DNA from: Paraburkholderia sp. CNPSo 3272
Lineage (GTDB): Bacteria; Pseudomonadota; Gammaproteobacteria; Burkholderiales; Burkholderiaceae
Assembly: GCF_024206495.1 (NCBI RefSeq)
Contig: NZ_JAMBPQ010000001.1
Span: 62,001-126,000 of the forward strand
Direction: 5' to 3'
DNA: 64,000 bases
The stretch's first letter is position 1. Every line of letters begins with the position of its first letter. A program made the position numbers and the translations under genes. Positions 9,235 through 20,934 of this stretch are shown in pieces. The notes under the pieces are model-generated. The model ran no database searches, was not told the DNA's origin, and saw nothing but the letters and a program-made list of their open reading frames with translations.

Positions 9235-11181
9235 TTACTGGGCGCCGTCGCCGTCGCCCGACTGGCCAGCCGAGCTGAGCGAGCCGTAGAGCTTCACCTT
9301 CGCGCGCTCGCGCAGCGCGTCGAGGTACGCCTGCACCTGCGACTGGCCGTCGACCTGGGCCAGTTGCTGCTGCGCGGCGGCCAGACGCGGGCCTTCTGCG
9401 GCCGGACCGTTGGTCACGCTGTTCACGCGGTAGATCGCATAGCCGTCATTGCCGAGATCGACGCCCACGTAAGCGGGCAGCTTCTGCGAATCCGCCTTGA
9501 AGACGGCCGACAGCGCGCTGGGCGGCAGGCCCTGTGCGTCGTTGCGCGACACCTTGAGCGCCGACGAGAAACCCTCGGTCGACTTCGACTTCTGCAGTTC
9601 CGCGAGCTTCGCCTCGCCGTCCTTGCGCGCGATGTCGGCGGCCTGCTGCGCGACCACCTTCTGGCGCACGGCGTCCTTGACCGCGGCGAACGCGGGCACG
9701 GCGGCCGGCTGGTAGTTCGTCACGTGAGCCGAGATCAGCGTGTTGTTGCCGACGTCGATCGCCTGGGTGTTGTTGTGCTGGTTCACCGAGTCGCTCGCGA
9801 ATACGGCATCGAGGAACTTTTGGTTGTTCAGCGGACTGTCCGGCGGCAGCGCCGCGTTCGGCTTCGGCGTGACCGTGGCTGTCTGGATCGCCAGCTTGTA
9901 CTTATCCGCGGCCGGCTGCAGGCTCTTGGCCTGCTCGTAGACCACCGACGTAAAGCCATCGCTCGCGTCGGCGAGCAGTTTCGCGGCTTGCTGCGCCTTC
10001 ACGTCGTTCGTGATCTGCGCCTTCACGTCGTCGAACGGCTTCGTGACGGCCGGCTTCAGGTCCGTGACCTTGACGATGTGATAGCCGAAGTCCGACTGGA
10101 TCACATCGCTGATCTCGTCCTTCTTGAGCTTGAAGACCGCGGCGTCGAACGCCTGGCCGCCCGCGATCATGCCGGGGCCGAAGTAGCCGAGGTCGCCGCC
10201 CTTCGAGGCCGAACCCGGGTCCTGCGACTCCTTCTGCGCGATCTGCGCGAACTGATCCAGATGGGCCTTCACTTCGGCGAGGATCGATTCGGCCTTTTGC
10301 TTCGCGGCGTTGCGCACGTCGGCGCTCGCGTCCTTCGGCACCGTGATCAGGATGTGGCTCGCGCGCACTTCTTCCTGCGTGCGGTAGTGCGCGATGTTGT
10401 CGTCGTAGTACTTCTTGAGATCGGCGTCGCTCGGCTGCACGCCGGCGGCAACCGTTGCCGCCGAGAGCACGAGATACTGGATCTGCGCCGTGGCCGGCGT
10501 GGCGAACGCGTTCTTGTTCGCGTCGTAGTACGTCTGCAGTTGCGCGTCGGTCGGTTGAACCTTCGCCGCATAGTCGCTCGCGTGGAATGCGAGGCCCTGC
10601 ACTTTGCGCTGCTGCTCCGAGAGGCCCGTGAGCTGCTGCGCGAGCGCCTTCGGCGTGAACGCGCTGCTGATGATCGACGCCGGCAGCTGCTGCATGGCGA
10701 GGCTATAGCGCACGCGCTCGTCGTACTGCTCCGGCGTCATACCCTGCATGGCGAGCAGCTGCTTGTACTGGTCGAGGTTGATCGAACCGTCAGGATTCTT
10801 GAGCGACGAGATCACCGGGTCGGAGAGCAGCGCGCGGCGCACGGCGTCGTCCGAGGCGGTCAGGTGCAGGCGCTGCGTTTCGTCCACGAGCACGCGCTGC
10901 TGGATCAGACCGTCGAGGATGTCCTTGCGGTGCTGGGGCGTGTCGAACATGCTCGCATCGAATTGCGCGCCGAGGACATGGCGGGCCTGGTCGAGCTGCT
11001 GGCGCGCGGCGTTGTCGTATTCGACACGCGTGATCTTGTGCCCGTTGACGCTCGCGACGTTCGCGCTTTCATCGAAGAAGCCGCGGAAACCTTGAATACC
11101 GACGAAGCCCAGCCCTGGCAGGACGACCAGGAGCAGCATGAACATCATCAGGCGTTTGTGATTGCGGAAAAAGTCGAGCAT
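9235..11181 (-). CDS. ppiD: Periplasmic folding chaperone PpiD (SurA_N / parvulin PPIase)
   Basis: A 648-residue inner-membrane-anchored chaperone of periplasmic protein folding. An N-terminal membrane anchor (LMMFMLLLVVLPGLGFVGI, about residues 11-29) is followed by a SurA-like N-domain. A parvulin domain lies around residues 260-355, with EVRASHILITV, GGDLGYFGPG and FGYHIVKV, then a long helical C-terminal region. The ATG at 11181 (MLDFFRNHKRL) is chosen because the frame upstream of it is translated tRNA-Asp sequence. It lies downstream of hupB, as in the clpX-lon-hupB-ppiD order of gammaproteobacteria, but two tRNA genes and a terminator separate it from hupB. Confidence 0.95.
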   Translation of the reverse strand: MLDFFRNHKRLMMFMLLLVVLPGLGFVGIQGFRGFFDESANVASVNGHKITRVEYDNAARQQLDQARHVLGAQFDASMFDTPQHRKDILDGLIQQRVLVDETQRLHLTASDDAVRRALLSDPVISSLKNPDGSINLDQYKQLLAMQGMTPEQYDERVRYSLAMQQLPASIISSAFTPKALAQQLTGLSEQQRKVQGLAFHASDYAAKVQPTDAQLQTYYDANKNAFATPATAQIQYLVLSAATVAAGVQPSDADLKKYYDDNIAHYRTQEEVRASHILITVPKDASADVRNAAKQKAESILAEVKAHLDQFAQIAQKESQDPGSASKGGDLGYFGPGMIAGGQAFDAAVFKLKKDEISDVIQSDFGYHIVKVTDLKPAVTKPFDDVKAQITNDVKAQQAAKLLADASDGFTSVVYEQAKSLQPAADKYKLAIQTATVTPKPNAALPPDSPLNNQKFLDAVFASDSVNQHNNTQAIDVGNNTLISAHVTNYQPAAVPAFAAVKDAVRQKVVAQQAADIARKDGEAKLAELQKSKSTEGFSSALKVSRNDAQGLPPSALSAVFKADSQKLPAYVGVDLGNDGYAIYRVNSVTNGPAAEGPRLAAAQQQLAQVDGQSQVQAYLDALRERAKVKLYGSLSSAGQSGDGDGAQ

Positions 11182-11242
11182 GCGTGACCAGACGTTGAGG
11201 GCGCCAAAAAACGGAACGCCCGATATTACAACAGCGGCCAAC

Positions 11243-11268
11243 AAAAAAGGCGAACCGGAGTTCGCCTT
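11243..11268 (-). terminator. Terminator downstream of the tRNA-Val / tRNA-Asp pair
   Basis: The stem aaggcgaac (11247-11255) with gttcgcctt (11260-11268) has a cgga tetraloop. Read on the minus strand it ends in a run of T (a43-a48 on the plus strand). It separates the tRNA transcript from ppiD, which then needs its own promoter in 11182-11242. Confidence 0.85.
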
Positions 11269-11284
11269 CTTGTCGAGATATCCT

Positions 11285-11361
11285 TGGCGGAGCGGACGGG
11301 ACTCGAACCCGCGACCCCCGGCGTGACAGGCCGGTATTCTAACCAACTGAACTACCGCTCC
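11285..11361 (-). tRNA. tRNA-Asp (anticodon GTC)
   Basis: A 77-nt cloverleaf with encoded CCA. The acceptor stem is GGAGCGG/CCGCTCC with discriminator G, the D arm is AGTTCAGTTGGTTAGAAT, the anticodon loop is CTGTCAC (GTC) and the T arm is CGGGTTCGAGTCCCG. It is transcribed with tRNA-Val, which lies 33 bases upstream. Confidence 0.97.
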
Positions 11362-11394
11362 GTGCGGGTGCGCTACGTACCGGAACTGAAGCTG

Positions 11395-11470
11395 TGGTGG
11401 GTGCTGAGAGGCTCGAACTCCCGACCTACGCCTTGTAAGGGCGCCGCTCTACCAACTGAGCTAAGCACCC
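11395..11470 (-). tRNA. tRNA-Val (anticodon TAC)
   Basis: A 76-nt cloverleaf with encoded CCA. The acceptor is GGGTGCT/AGCACCC with discriminator A, the D arm is GCTCAGTTGGTAGAGC, the anticodon loop is CTTACAA (TAC) and the T arm is GGGAGTTCGAGCCTCTC, with one G-T wobble. It lies 71 bases downstream of hupB on the same strand and could be processed from a hupB read-through transcript. Confidence 0.97.
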
Positions 11471-11541
11471 AGCTTCATGCTTTCCTGCGCTGCTTCCTGT
11501 AGTGCGACTTCTGCTGCGCTACCCATCAGGTAGCGAGCCCG

Positions 11542-11814
11542 CTAGTTTAGCGCATCCTTCAACGCTTTGCCAGGCCTAAATTTGGGCACCTTCGCCGCCT
11601 TGATCTTGATCGCGTCGCCAGTCCGCGGATTGCGGCCAGTGCGCGCCGTGCGCTTGCCGACGGCGAACGTGCCGAAGCCGACGAGCGTAACCGAGCCGCC
11701 TTTCTTGAGCGTGCCTTTGACGCCGCCGATCACGGCGTCGAGCGCGCGCCCCGCAGCCGCCTTCGAAATGTCGGCTTGTTGCGCAATATGGTCAATCAGT
11801 TCCGTTTTATTCAT
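11542..11814 (-). CDS. hupB: DNA-binding protein HU-beta
   Basis: A 90-residue nucleoid protein that bends and compacts DNA. It begins [12 protein letters not shown] and carries the DNA-binding arm signature region [20 protein letters not shown], then a basic C-terminal helix. Full length for HU. Position downstream of lon matches the conserved lon-hupB order. Confidence 0.97.
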   Translation of the reverse strand: MNKTELIDHIAQQADISKAAAGRALDAVIGGVKGTLKKGGSVTLVGFGTFAVGKRTARTGRNPRTGDAIKIKAAKVPKFRPGKALKDALN

Positions 11815-12147
11815 TCCAGCCCCCGAGAATGTGTTTGGGCAAACGTAAGCAAGAAGGTCAACTTATTGGATAGACGTCCCCGCCATGGCGCGGGGCCCGC
11901 TCATTTAACGGGGCCGCAAATGCCGTGTCAAGCGGTGTTGAGCCTGATTCGGCGCGGGATTCGAGGAAATATTCGAGTGAGCACTCGAACAGATGGGAAA
12001 AGGCGGAAAAGACCGCTGGTTGTCATCACAACGTCAAGAATCTGACCCAAGCAAAAAGCCCGCGGACCATGCCGCGGGCTTTTTGGGGTCCAACGCGCCG
12101 CGCGGGAGCGCGGCTTGTTGAAGGCGTACTGAAGGTGTACCGAAGGC
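11815..12147. other. Intergenic region between hupB and lon
   Basis: This 333-base gap contains the lon terminator at 12053-12084 and must contain the hupB promoter. The AT-richest part, on the minus strand near 11840-11870, has a TTGACC element but no good -10 at the right distance. No small ORF or RNA gene is convincing. Confidence 0.45.
12053..12084 (-). terminator. Rho-independent terminator of lon
   Basis: A long stem, aaaaagcccgcgg with ccgcgggcttttt, has a short loop (accatg). On the minus strand it ends in a T-run and it lies 64 bases after the lon stop codon. Confidence 0.88.
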
Positions 12148-14574
<2,427 letters not shown>

Positions 14575-14607
14575 TTCATTTCCCCATGAGTGGAATCAAT
14601 TGTTCGG

Positions 14608-14636
14608 TAATTGAGGCCTGAGATACCGATTGCAAG
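14608..14636 (-). promoter_or_regulatory. Candidate heat-shock (sigma32) promoter of lon
   Basis: On the minus strand CTTGCAA (14630-14636) and CCTCAATTA (14608-14616) are 13 bases apart. They resemble the sigma32 elements CTTGAAA and CCCCATnT. The implied start is about 25 nt before the lon ATG. lon is a heat-shock gene in well-studied bacteria. The match is imperfect. Confidence 0.38.
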
Positions 14637-14701
14637 CCTCGCGCGTGTGGGAAAAGTTCAGTGACTCCAAAATAGTGCGCCATCGACCACAAGATTAAAC
14701 G

Positions 14702-14737
14702 AAAAAGCCGTTCATCCCATTGTATGAACGGCTCTTT
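14702..14737 (-). terminator. Rho-independent terminator of clpX
   Basis: The stem agccgttcat (14706-14715) with atgaacggct (14724-14733) has an 8-base loop. Five As on its left give a T-run for minus-strand transcripts. It lies 28 bases downstream of clpX. Confidence 0.87.
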
Positions 14738-14765
14738 TCCGGAACTCTTTAGCCGATCACCACCA

Positions 14766-16037
14766 TCAGTTCGACCCTGCAACCTTCGGAGCGTCTTCGT
14801 AGATCAACAGCGGTTTGCCGTCGCCGTCGATCACGTTGTCGTCAATGATGACCTTGCTCACGCCCTTCATGGCCGGCAGCTCGTACATCACGTCGAGCAA
14901 TGCCTGTTCCAGGATCGAGCGCAGGCCACGAGCCCCCGTCTTGCGGCGGATCGCCTTGCGGGCGACGGCCTGCAGCGCAGCCGGGCGAATTTCCAGCTCC
15001 ACGCGCTCCATGTTGAAGAGCTTGTGATACTGCTTGACGAGCGCATTCTTCGGCTCGACCAGAATCTTCATGAGCGCGGCTTCGTCGAGCTTGCCGAGCG
15101 TGGCGACCACGGGCAGACGGCCGATCAGTTCGGGAATCAGGCCGAACTTGATCAGGTCTTCCGGTTCCGTTTCGCGCAGCACTTCGCCTGTGTCGCGCTC
15201 CTGCTTGCTCTTCACGCTCGCACCGAAGCCAATGCCGGTCTTTTCCGTACGGTCGGTGATGACCTTTTCCAGACCGTCGAACGCGCCGCCGCAAATGAAC
15301 AGGATATTGGTCGTGTCGACCTGGATGAAATCCTGGTTCGGATGCTTGCGACCGCCCTGCGGCGGCACCGAAGCCATCGTGCCCTCGACGAGCTTGAGCA
15401 GCGCCTGCTGCACGCCCTCGCCGGAGACGTCGCGCGTGATCGACGGGTTGTCCGACTTGCGGCTGATCTTGTCGATTTCGTCGATATAGACGATGCCGCG
15501 CTGGGCCTTGTCGACCTCGTAATTGCAGTTCTGCAGCAGCTTCTGAATGATGTTCTCGACGTCTTCGCCCACGTAACCGGCTTCGGTCAGCGTGGTGGCG
15601 TCGGCGATCACGAACGGCACGTTCAGAAGGCGCGCGAGCGTCTGCGCGAGCAGCGTCTTGCCCGAACCCGTCGGCCCGATCAGCAGGATGTTGCTCTTGG
15701 AGAGTTCGACGTCGTCTTTCTTGTCGAGATGCTTCAGACGCTTGTAGTGGTTGTACACCGCCACCGCGAGAATCTTCTTCGCGCGTTCCTGCCCGATCAC
15801 GTACTGGTCGAGGATGTCGCGGATCTCCTGCGGGCTCGGCAGGTCCGAGCGCGACAGCGCCGCGTCGACGCCCGCACCGGCGGCTTCGTCGCGAATGATC
15901 TCGTTGCACAAGTCGATGCATTCATCGCAGATGAATACCGACGGACCAGCGATGAGCTTTTTCACCTCATGCTGGCTCTTGCCGCAGAACGAGCAATACA
16001 ACAGCTTCTCGCTGTTAGAACCTTTCTTGTCCGCCAT
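14766..16037 (-). CDS. clpX: ATP-dependent Clp protease ATP-binding subunit ClpX
   Basis: A 423-residue AAA+ unfoldase that feeds substrates to ClpP. The N-terminal zinc-binding domain has [10 protein letters not shown] and [10 protein letters not shown]. The AAA+ core has Walker A GPTGSGKT and Walker [10 protein letters not shown], and the ClpP-docking IGF loop is visible as GIGFGAS. It lies 252 bases downstream of clpP, an arrangement seen across Proteobacteria. Confidence 0.98.
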   Translation of the reverse strand: MADKKGSNSEKLLYCSFCGKSQHEVKKLIAGPSVFICDECIDLCNEIIRDEAAGAGVDAALSRSDLPSPQEIRDILDQYVIGQERAKKILAVAVYNHYKRLKHLDKKDDVELSKSNILLIGPTGSGKTLLAQTLARLLNVPFVIADATTLTEAGYVGEDVENIIQKLLQNCNYEVDKAQRGIVYIDEIDKISRKSDNPSITRDVSGEGVQQALLKLVEGTMASVPPQGGRKHPNQDFIQVDTTNILFICGGAFDGLEKVITDRTEKTGIGFGASVKSKQERDTGEVLRETEPEDLIKFGLIPELIGRLPVVATLGKLDEAALMKILVEPKNALVKQYHKLFNMERVELEIRPAALQAVARKAIRRKTGARGLRSILEQALLDVMYELPAMKGVSKVIIDDNVIDGDGKPLLIYEDAPKVAGSN

Positions 16038-16289
16038 GGATAAATGAGCCTCCGGACACTCTGTTACATGATACGCCGTTTCCCCCGGCGAGGCCGGAGG
16101 GTGCGTGAACCGCTTGCTGTGACGGCGTTGGGGGCCGCAGGCCGCGAAGCGCGTTTGCCGATTATTTCACAAGGTCTGCGCGGCGTCGGCTATCCCCTTT
16201 TGTACGGGGGCCGAGCTGTCCTTTATGTTGCCTCTGTCACGGCTTGCGCGCCCTTCGCAGGGTCGGACGCGCAAAACCGTTCGCGCAGA

Positions 16290-16952
16290 TCAAGGACGCT
16301 TGTGCAGGACCTGGTCGACCAGACCGTAGGCCTGGGCGTCGTCGCCCGACATGAAGTTGTCGCGATCCGTGTCGCGCGCAATGCGCTCGACCGGCTGACC
16401 CGTATGGTGCGCGAGCAACTGGTTCAGGCGCTCCTTCAGGTACAGGATTTCGCGGGCCTGGATTTCGATGTCCGACGCCTGGCCGCGCGCGCCGCCGAGC
16501 GGCTGGTGAATCATCACGCGCGAGTTCGGCAGCGCGAAACGCTTGCCCTTGGCGCCCGACGCCAGCAGGAACGCGCCCATGCTGGCCGCGAGGCCCATGC
16601 AAAGGGTCGAAACGTCCGGCTTGATGAACTGCATCGTGTCGTAAATCGCCATGCCGGCCGATACCGAGCCGCCCGGGCTGTTGATATACAGGCTGATGTC
16701 CTTGTCCGGGTTTTCGCTTTCGAGGAACAGCAGCTGGGCGACCACGAGGTTGGCCGTCTGGTCGTTCACTTCGCCGACCAGGAACACCACGCGTTCCTTG
16801 AGCAGGCGCGAGTAGATGTCGTAGGAACGTTCGCCGCGGCCGCTCGTTTCGACGACGATCGGCACGAGGCCGAGCGCCTGCGGGTCGAAGTCCCGCGACG
16901 CGTGGGAGGTCAACGTATCCAGCGATTGAGCGCGAATGGTCATGCGGTGCAT
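16290..16952 (-). CDS. clpP: ATP-dependent Clp protease proteolytic subunit
   Basis: A 220-residue serine peptidase that forms the tetradecameric barrel for ClpX and ClpA. The catalytic triad is Ser124 in [10 protein letters not shown], His149 in RVMIHQP and an Asp in ARDTDRDNF. The oxyanion-region [10 protein letters not shown] is intact. It starts at 16952 or at Met4 (16943). An N-terminal propeptide, cleaved in E. coli, is plausible here. It lies 150 bases downstream of tig. Confidence 0.98.
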   Translation of the reverse strand: MHRMTIRAQSLDTLTSHASRDFDPQALGLVPIVVETSGRGERSYDIYSRLLKERVVFLVGEVNDQTANLVVAQLLFLESENPDKDISLYINSPGGSVSAGMAIYDTMQFIKPDVSTLCMGLAASMGAFLLASGAKGKRFALPNSRVMIHQPLGGARGQASDIEIQAREILYLKERLNQLLAHHTGQPVERIARDTDRDNFMSGDDAQAYGLVDQVLHKRP

Positions 16953-17044
16953 CCTTGTCTGGAAAAGTTCTTCTATATACCCGTATGGCGACGGACCCCG
17001 GTCAAATCAACCACACGGACAGCATGGCTAAAACCTGCGGATGC

Positions 17045-17091
17045 AAAAACGGCGTGCTGGCCGTCGGTCGCTCCGACAGCCGGCACGCCGT
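17045..17091 (-). terminator. Rho-independent terminator of tig
   Basis: A long inverted repeat, acggcgtgc...gcacgccgt with inner arms ccgtcgg/ccgacagcc, has As on its left that give a T-run on the minus strand. It begins 11 bases after the tig stop codon. It implies that clpP has its own promoter in 16953-17044, although read-through is possible. Confidence 0.82.
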
Positions 17092-17102
17092 AGCGGGCAG
17101 TT

Positions 17103-18449
17103 TTAAGCCTGCGCCGTCGCGCTTGCCAGTTCTTCGAAGCTAACTTGCTTGTCCGTCACCTTGGCCTTGCCGAGCACGAAGTCGACGACGTTCGATTCGA
17201 CGACATAGGCTTCCATTTCGGCCAGACGCTGCTGGTTGGAATAATACCAGCGCACGACCTCCTTCGGGTCTTCATAGCTTTTCGCGAATTCGTCGACTTC
17301 AGCACGGATCTGCTCCGGCTTCGCCTCGAGGCTGTTGGCCTTCACGAGTTCGGCGAGCACGAGGCCGAGCTTCACGCGGCGCTCGGCTTGTTCCTTGAAC
17401 ATTTCGGCCGGGATCGGTGCGTCCTTGGCGTTGGGCACGCCACGCTGCGCGAGGTCGGCGCGCGCCATTTCGACGAGGCGTTCCTGATCCTGCTCGACGA
17501 GCGCGTTCGGCACGTCGAGTTCGGAAATCTTGAGGAGCGCGTCCATCACCTGGTTCTTGACGATGGACTGGGTGCGGCGCTTCGCTTCGCGTTCGAGGTT
17601 GTCCTTGATTTCGGCGCGCATCTTCACGAGGTCGCCGTCGGCGATGCCGAGCGACTTGGCGAATTCAGCGTCGATTTCCGGCAGGTGCGGCCACTCGATC
17701 TGCTGCATCGTGATCGTGAACTTCGCCGTCTTGCCGGCGACGTCCTTGCCGTGATAGTCCTCGGGGAATGCGAGGTCGAATTCGCGCGACTCGCCCTTCT
17801 TCAGGCCGATCGCCGCCTTTTCGAATTCCGGCAGCATGCGGCCTTCGCCCAGCACGAACGCGAAGCCTTCCGCGGTGCCGCCCTGGAACGCGACGTCGTC
17901 GATCTTGCCGACGAAGTCGACCGTCACGCGGTCGCCTTCCTTTGCTGCGGTGTCGGCGCCGCCGTCACCGTGCTCGCCGGCTTCGCCGCGAGCATGGAAG
18001 TGCACGCGCTGCTTGCGCAGGATGTCGAGCGTGCGGTCGATTTCGGCTTCGGTGATGGTCGTGGTCGTGCGCTCGATTTCGGCCGTTGCGACGTCGCCGA
18101 GCTTCACTTCCGGGTAGACCTCGAAAGTCGCGTCGAACGCGTAGTCGCCTTCAGCGGCTTCCGACTTCGGTGCGAAGCTCGGCTGGCCGGCAACGCGCAG
18201 GTTCTCGGCGCGGCTGATGTCGAAGAATTCCTTGCCGACCTTGTCGCTCAGGACTTCGGCTTCGACCTGGCCCGAATACTGCTGCGTGACCATCTTGAGC
18301 GGCACCTTGCCCGGGCGGAAACCCGGCATGCGAACGTTCTTCGCGAGTTTGCGGATGCGCGAATCGATTTCTTTCTGCACGGCGTCCTTCGGCAGGGAAA
18401 TCGTCACGCGGCGTTCGAGCTTGCCGAGGTTTTCAACAACGTTAGCCAT
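17103..18449 (-). CDS. tig: Trigger factor (ribosome-associated chaperone)
   Basis: A 448-residue chaperone and peptidyl-prolyl isomerase that binds nascent chains at the ribosome exit. The N-terminal domain carries the ribosome-binding signature GFRPGKVP. The FKBP-type PPIase domain lies around residues 160-250, and the rest is the helical C-terminal cradle. The ATG at 18449 ([14 protein letters not shown]) is the family start; an open extension upstream has no family sequence. It heads the tig-clpP-clpX-lon order. Confidence 0.97.
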   Translation of the reverse strand: MANVVENLGKLERRVTISLPKDAVQKEIDSRIRKLAKNVRMPGFRPGKVPLKMVTQQYSGQVEAEVLSDKVGKEFFDISRAENLRVAGQPSFAPKSEAAEGDYAFDATFEVYPEVKLGDVATAEIERTTTTITEAEIDRTLDILRKQRVHFHARGEAGEHGDGGADTAAKEGDRVTVDFVGKIDDVAFQGGTAEGFAFVLGEGRMLPEFEKAAIGLKKGESREFDLAFPEDYHGKDVAGKTAKFTITMQQIEWPHLPEIDAEFAKSLGIADGDLVKMRAEIKDNLEREAKRRTQSIVKNQVMDALLKISELDVPNALVEQDQERLVEMARADLAQRGVPNAKDAPIPAEMFKEQAERRVKLGLVLAELVKANSLEAKPEQIRAEVDEFAKSYEDPKEVVRWYYSNQQRLAEMEAYVVESNVVDFVLGKAKVTDKQVSFEELASATAQA

Positions 18450-18864
18450 GGCTTCAATCGTCCTAAAATTGTTCGAGCGAATCAGTAATCTGTGGTCTCT
18501 GCGAGCCCCGGTCCGCCTGGATCCGAAGTGGTCCAGCAACCCGCTTTGGAGCTGAATGCAGGCGCCTCGTGCGCCGCTCAACAGCGCCGAAACGGGCGGC
18601 TTGCGGTGCGGTTGCGTCAAAAGAGCCAAGTATTTTAGCAAACTATTTCCCGGTCCCACTGGAATTGCCGTTCGGGTGTGCTATGTGGCTGTTTTTGACC
18701 CGGTTTCGGCCTGCTTTCGAGCCGCTGCGAGATTGAAATGCGCTCCGATGCGCGCTATTGCAACGCCGTTATCCAGCCCATGCGGCGCGGCTGTTAAGCT
18801 AACGCTCGCCGGACGCCCCGCCGGCCGCAGCCGCTCCCAACACAATTCTTCCAGCAGAGACACC
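18450..18864. other. Divergent intergenic region tig / glycerate kinase
   Basis: This 415-base gap contains an AT-richer patch at 18625-18650. There, on the minus strand, TAAAAT (18632-18637) could be the tig -10, giving a leader near 175 nt. On the plus side I see no strong promoter before 18865. No RNA gene was recognised. Confidence 0.4.
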
Positions 18865-20022
18865 ATGCCGAATTCGTCGCCTGACGCTCCCGTTATCGTC
18901 ATTGCTCCCGATTCTTTCAAAGGCTCGCTTAGCGCGGACGGGGTCGCCGCGGCGATCGCCGAGGGCATCCGCCGCGCGTGCGCCGACGCCGACATCCGCA
19001 TCCGCCCCATGGCCGACGGCGGCGAAGGCACGCTCGACGCGATGCTGTCGATGGGCGGCGAGCGCCGCGTCCTCACCGTGGAAGGCGCAGCGGGCCCGAA
19101 GCGCGACGCCGCAGTGGGCCTGCTGCACGACGGCAGCGCGATCGTCGAGACCGCCGAGATCGTCGGCATCACGGACCCCGTGGGCATGGGCGTGCCGGTC
19201 GACGCGCGCAGCACGCGAGGCATGGGCGAAGCGATCCGTGCACTGCTCGACGAAGGCGTGCGGCGCTTTTACGTGGCGCTCGGCGGCAGCAGCACCAACG
19301 ACGCCGGCGCGGGCCTGCTCGCGGGGCTCGGCCTGCAACTCTTCGACGCCGCCGGCATGGCCCTCGAGCCCACGCCGCAAGCGCTCGCGCACGTGGCGCG
19401 AGTGGACGTTTCCGGCCTCGACGCGCGGCTTCGCGAGGCATCGTTCGTCGGCATGTCGGACGTGGACAATCCGCTCACGGGCGAGCATGGCGCAACCGCC
19501 GTGTTCGGCCCGCAAAAAGGCGTGACGCCCGAACAGGTGGCGCCGATCGACGCGGCGCTCGGCCGTTTCGCCGATCTGCTCGAAGCGGCGCTGGGCCGTC
19601 GCGTGCGCGACGAAGCAGGTTCCGGCGCGGCCGGCGGCCTGGGTTTCGCGCTGCGCATGCTCGGCGCGAGTTTCGAGCCCGGCGCCGAAGTCGTTGCACG
19701 CACCATCGGTCTGGACGAGGCGCTCGATCGCGCGGACTGGCTCATCACCGGCGAAGGCCGCTCCGACGTCCAAACGCTGCACGGCAAGGCGCCGTTCATC
19801 GCCTGCCGCCACGCCGCGGCCCTCGGAGTGCCGGCCACGCTGCTTTCGGGCGCCGTGGACGCCGCCGCCCTGCCGCGGCTCGCGGAGCATTTCAGCGGCT
19901 GCTTCTCGCCCGCGCCGGGCCCCATCACGCTCGAAACCGCGATCCGCGACGCCGCTCGCCTGCTCGCCAACGAAGCGGAGCAGCTCGCCCGCCTCAAATA
20001 CGCTGCGCGTACATCCAACTGA
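18865..20022 (+). CDS. Glycerate 2-kinase (GarK/GlxK family)
   Basis: A 385-residue kinase that phosphorylates D-glycerate to 2-phosphoglycerate, feeding glyoxylate or glucarate breakdown into glycolysis. It begins with VIVIAPDSFKGSLSADGVA, the family N-terminal signature. MADGGEGTLDAM, GGSSTNDAGAGLLAGLG and ITGEGRSDVQTLHGKAP follow. Length equals the E. coli enzymes (about 380 residues). No glyoxylate-pathway partner gene is adjacent; the next gene is an unrelated MarR regulator 246 bases on. Confidence 0.93.
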   Translation: MPNSSPDAPVIVIAPDSFKGSLSADGVAAAIAEGIRRACADADIRIRPMADGGEGTLDAMLSMGGERRVLTVEGAAGPKRDAAVGLLHDGSAIVETAEIVGITDPVGMGVPVDARSTRGMGEAIRALLDEGVRRFYVALGGSSTNDAGAGLLAGLGLQLFDAAGMALEPTPQALAHVARVDVSGLDARLREASFVGMSDVDNPLTGEHGATAVFGPQKGVTPEQVAPIDAALGRFADLLEAALGRRVRDEAGSGAAGGLGFALRMLGASFEPGAEVVARTIGLDEALDRADWLITGEGRSDVQTLHGKAPFIACRHAAALGVPATLLSGAVDAAALPRLAEHFSGCFSPAPGPITLETAIRDAARLLANEAEQLARLKYAARTSN

Positions 20023-20185
20023 GTTCCAGGCAAACCGTCCGGGGCCCGCCGCCCCGGCTTCGTTGCCGGAATCCGCGTGGCCAGATCGCGCCAGATTCAT
20101 GACCTCGGCGCAACACGCATTCCGCAGTAAGCGATTAATAGATTCGTGCACCGCACCGGATGCGCTGGAGAAGGGTTAGGATGCG

Positions 20186-20214
20186 TTGACCCGCGCGCAA
20201 GATGGGGCAACAAT
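20186..20214 (+). promoter_or_regulatory. Promoter of the MarR-family gene
   Basis: TTGACC (20186-20191) and AACAAT (20209-20214) are separated by exactly 17 bases. The -35 matches consensus at five of six positions and the -10 at four of six. Transcription would start around 20221, at the edge of a perfect palindrome. Confidence 0.6.
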
Positions 20215-20222
20215 CATGAAAT

Positions 20223-20238
20223 CGCGACACGTGTCGCG
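20223..20238. promoter_or_regulatory. Perfect palindromic operator candidate
   Basis: The 16-bp perfect palindrome cgcgacacgtgtcgcg sits just downstream of the promoter at 20186-20214 and 30 bases before the MarR start codon. Position and symmetry fit an autorepression site for the dimeric MarR protein it precedes. That link is inferred, not shown. Confidence 0.55.
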
Positions 20239-20268
20239 CCCTTCCCAAGCGACCAGACCAGGACTCCC

Positions 20269-20715
20269 ATGAAGGCAAGCAAAGCCGGACTCGAACAATT
20301 CCTCACCTATCGGCTGCATGTCCTGAACAAACTCTCCGAACGTGGCGCGAGCGAACGCTACCAGGCGAAGCTCGGCATCACACTTCCGGAAGCTCGGCTC
20401 ATTGCAGCTGTGGGGGCGTTCGGCCCGTTTTCCGTGATGGAGCTTGCGCGTCACGCAAATCTCGACAAGAGCCAGGCAAGCCGTGCAGCCGAGGCGCTGA
20501 TGCGCCGAGGCCTCATGCAGCGCGACACGAGCGAGGAGGACGGACGCCTCGTGCTCGTTTCGCTCACAACCGACGGACGCGCGCTGTATCGCAAGGTCAT
20601 GCCCATCGCGCGCAAGTGGAATGTCGATCTCTTCGCGAGCCTCGACGACAAGGAACGCGACGCACTCGCACGTGCGCTCGACAAGGTGATCGAAGCCATG
20701 CAGAGCGAACTGTAA
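20269..20715 (+). CDS. MarR-family transcriptional regulator
   Basis: A 148-residue winged-helix regulator. Helices around residues 45-80 (ITLPEARLIAAVG through MELARHANLDKSQASRAAEAL) form the DNA-binding domain. The wing follows with RGLMQRDTSEEDGRLVLVSLT, and the ends form the dimer interface. The ATG at 20269 gives MKASKAGLEQFLTYRLHVLN, a normal MarR first helix. It is monocistronic, with its own promoter, operator-like palindrome and terminator. Its target genes and ligand cannot be read from the sequence. Confidence 0.9.
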   Translation: MKASKAGLEQFLTYRLHVLNKLSERGASERYQAKLGITLPEARLIAAVGAFGPFSVMELARHANLDKSQASRAAEALMRRGLMQRDTSEEDGRLVLVSLTTDGRALYRKVMPIARKWNVDLFASLDDKERDALARALDKVIEAMQSEL

Positions 20716-20807
20716 GGCAGCCCGAACGGGCAGAGGCAATAAGTCAAACAGATGGCGGGCAGCGTCTAGCCGTCATCGCCAGTGCTTCGCGCAAGGCGTG
20801 GATAAAC

Positions 20808-20843
20808 AAAAAGGCCATGTACCGGAAGGTACATGGCCTTTTT
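20808..20843. terminator. Bidirectional terminator between the MarR gene and tRNA-Leu
   Basis: A perfect 16-bp stem, aaaaaggccatgtacc with ggtacatggccttttt, has a ggaa tetraloop, five As on the left and five Ts on the right. It can stop both the plus-strand regulator transcript and the minus-strand tRNA-Leu transcript. Confidence 0.93.
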
Positions 20844-20847
20844 ACTT

Positions 20848-20934
20848 TGGTGCGTGAGGCCGGACTCGAACCGGCACACCCTTGCGGGCGTCAGGACCTA
20901 AACCTGGTGCGTCTACCAATTTCGCCACTCACGC
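20848..20934 (-). tRNA. tRNA-Leu (anticodon TAG)
   Basis: An 87-nt class II tRNA with encoded CCA. The acceptor is GCGTGAG/CTCACGC with discriminator A, the anticodon loop is TTTAGGT (TAG), a long variable arm is formed by CGCCCGCAAGGGTG, and the T arm is CCGGTTCGAGTCCGG. Confidence 0.97.
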
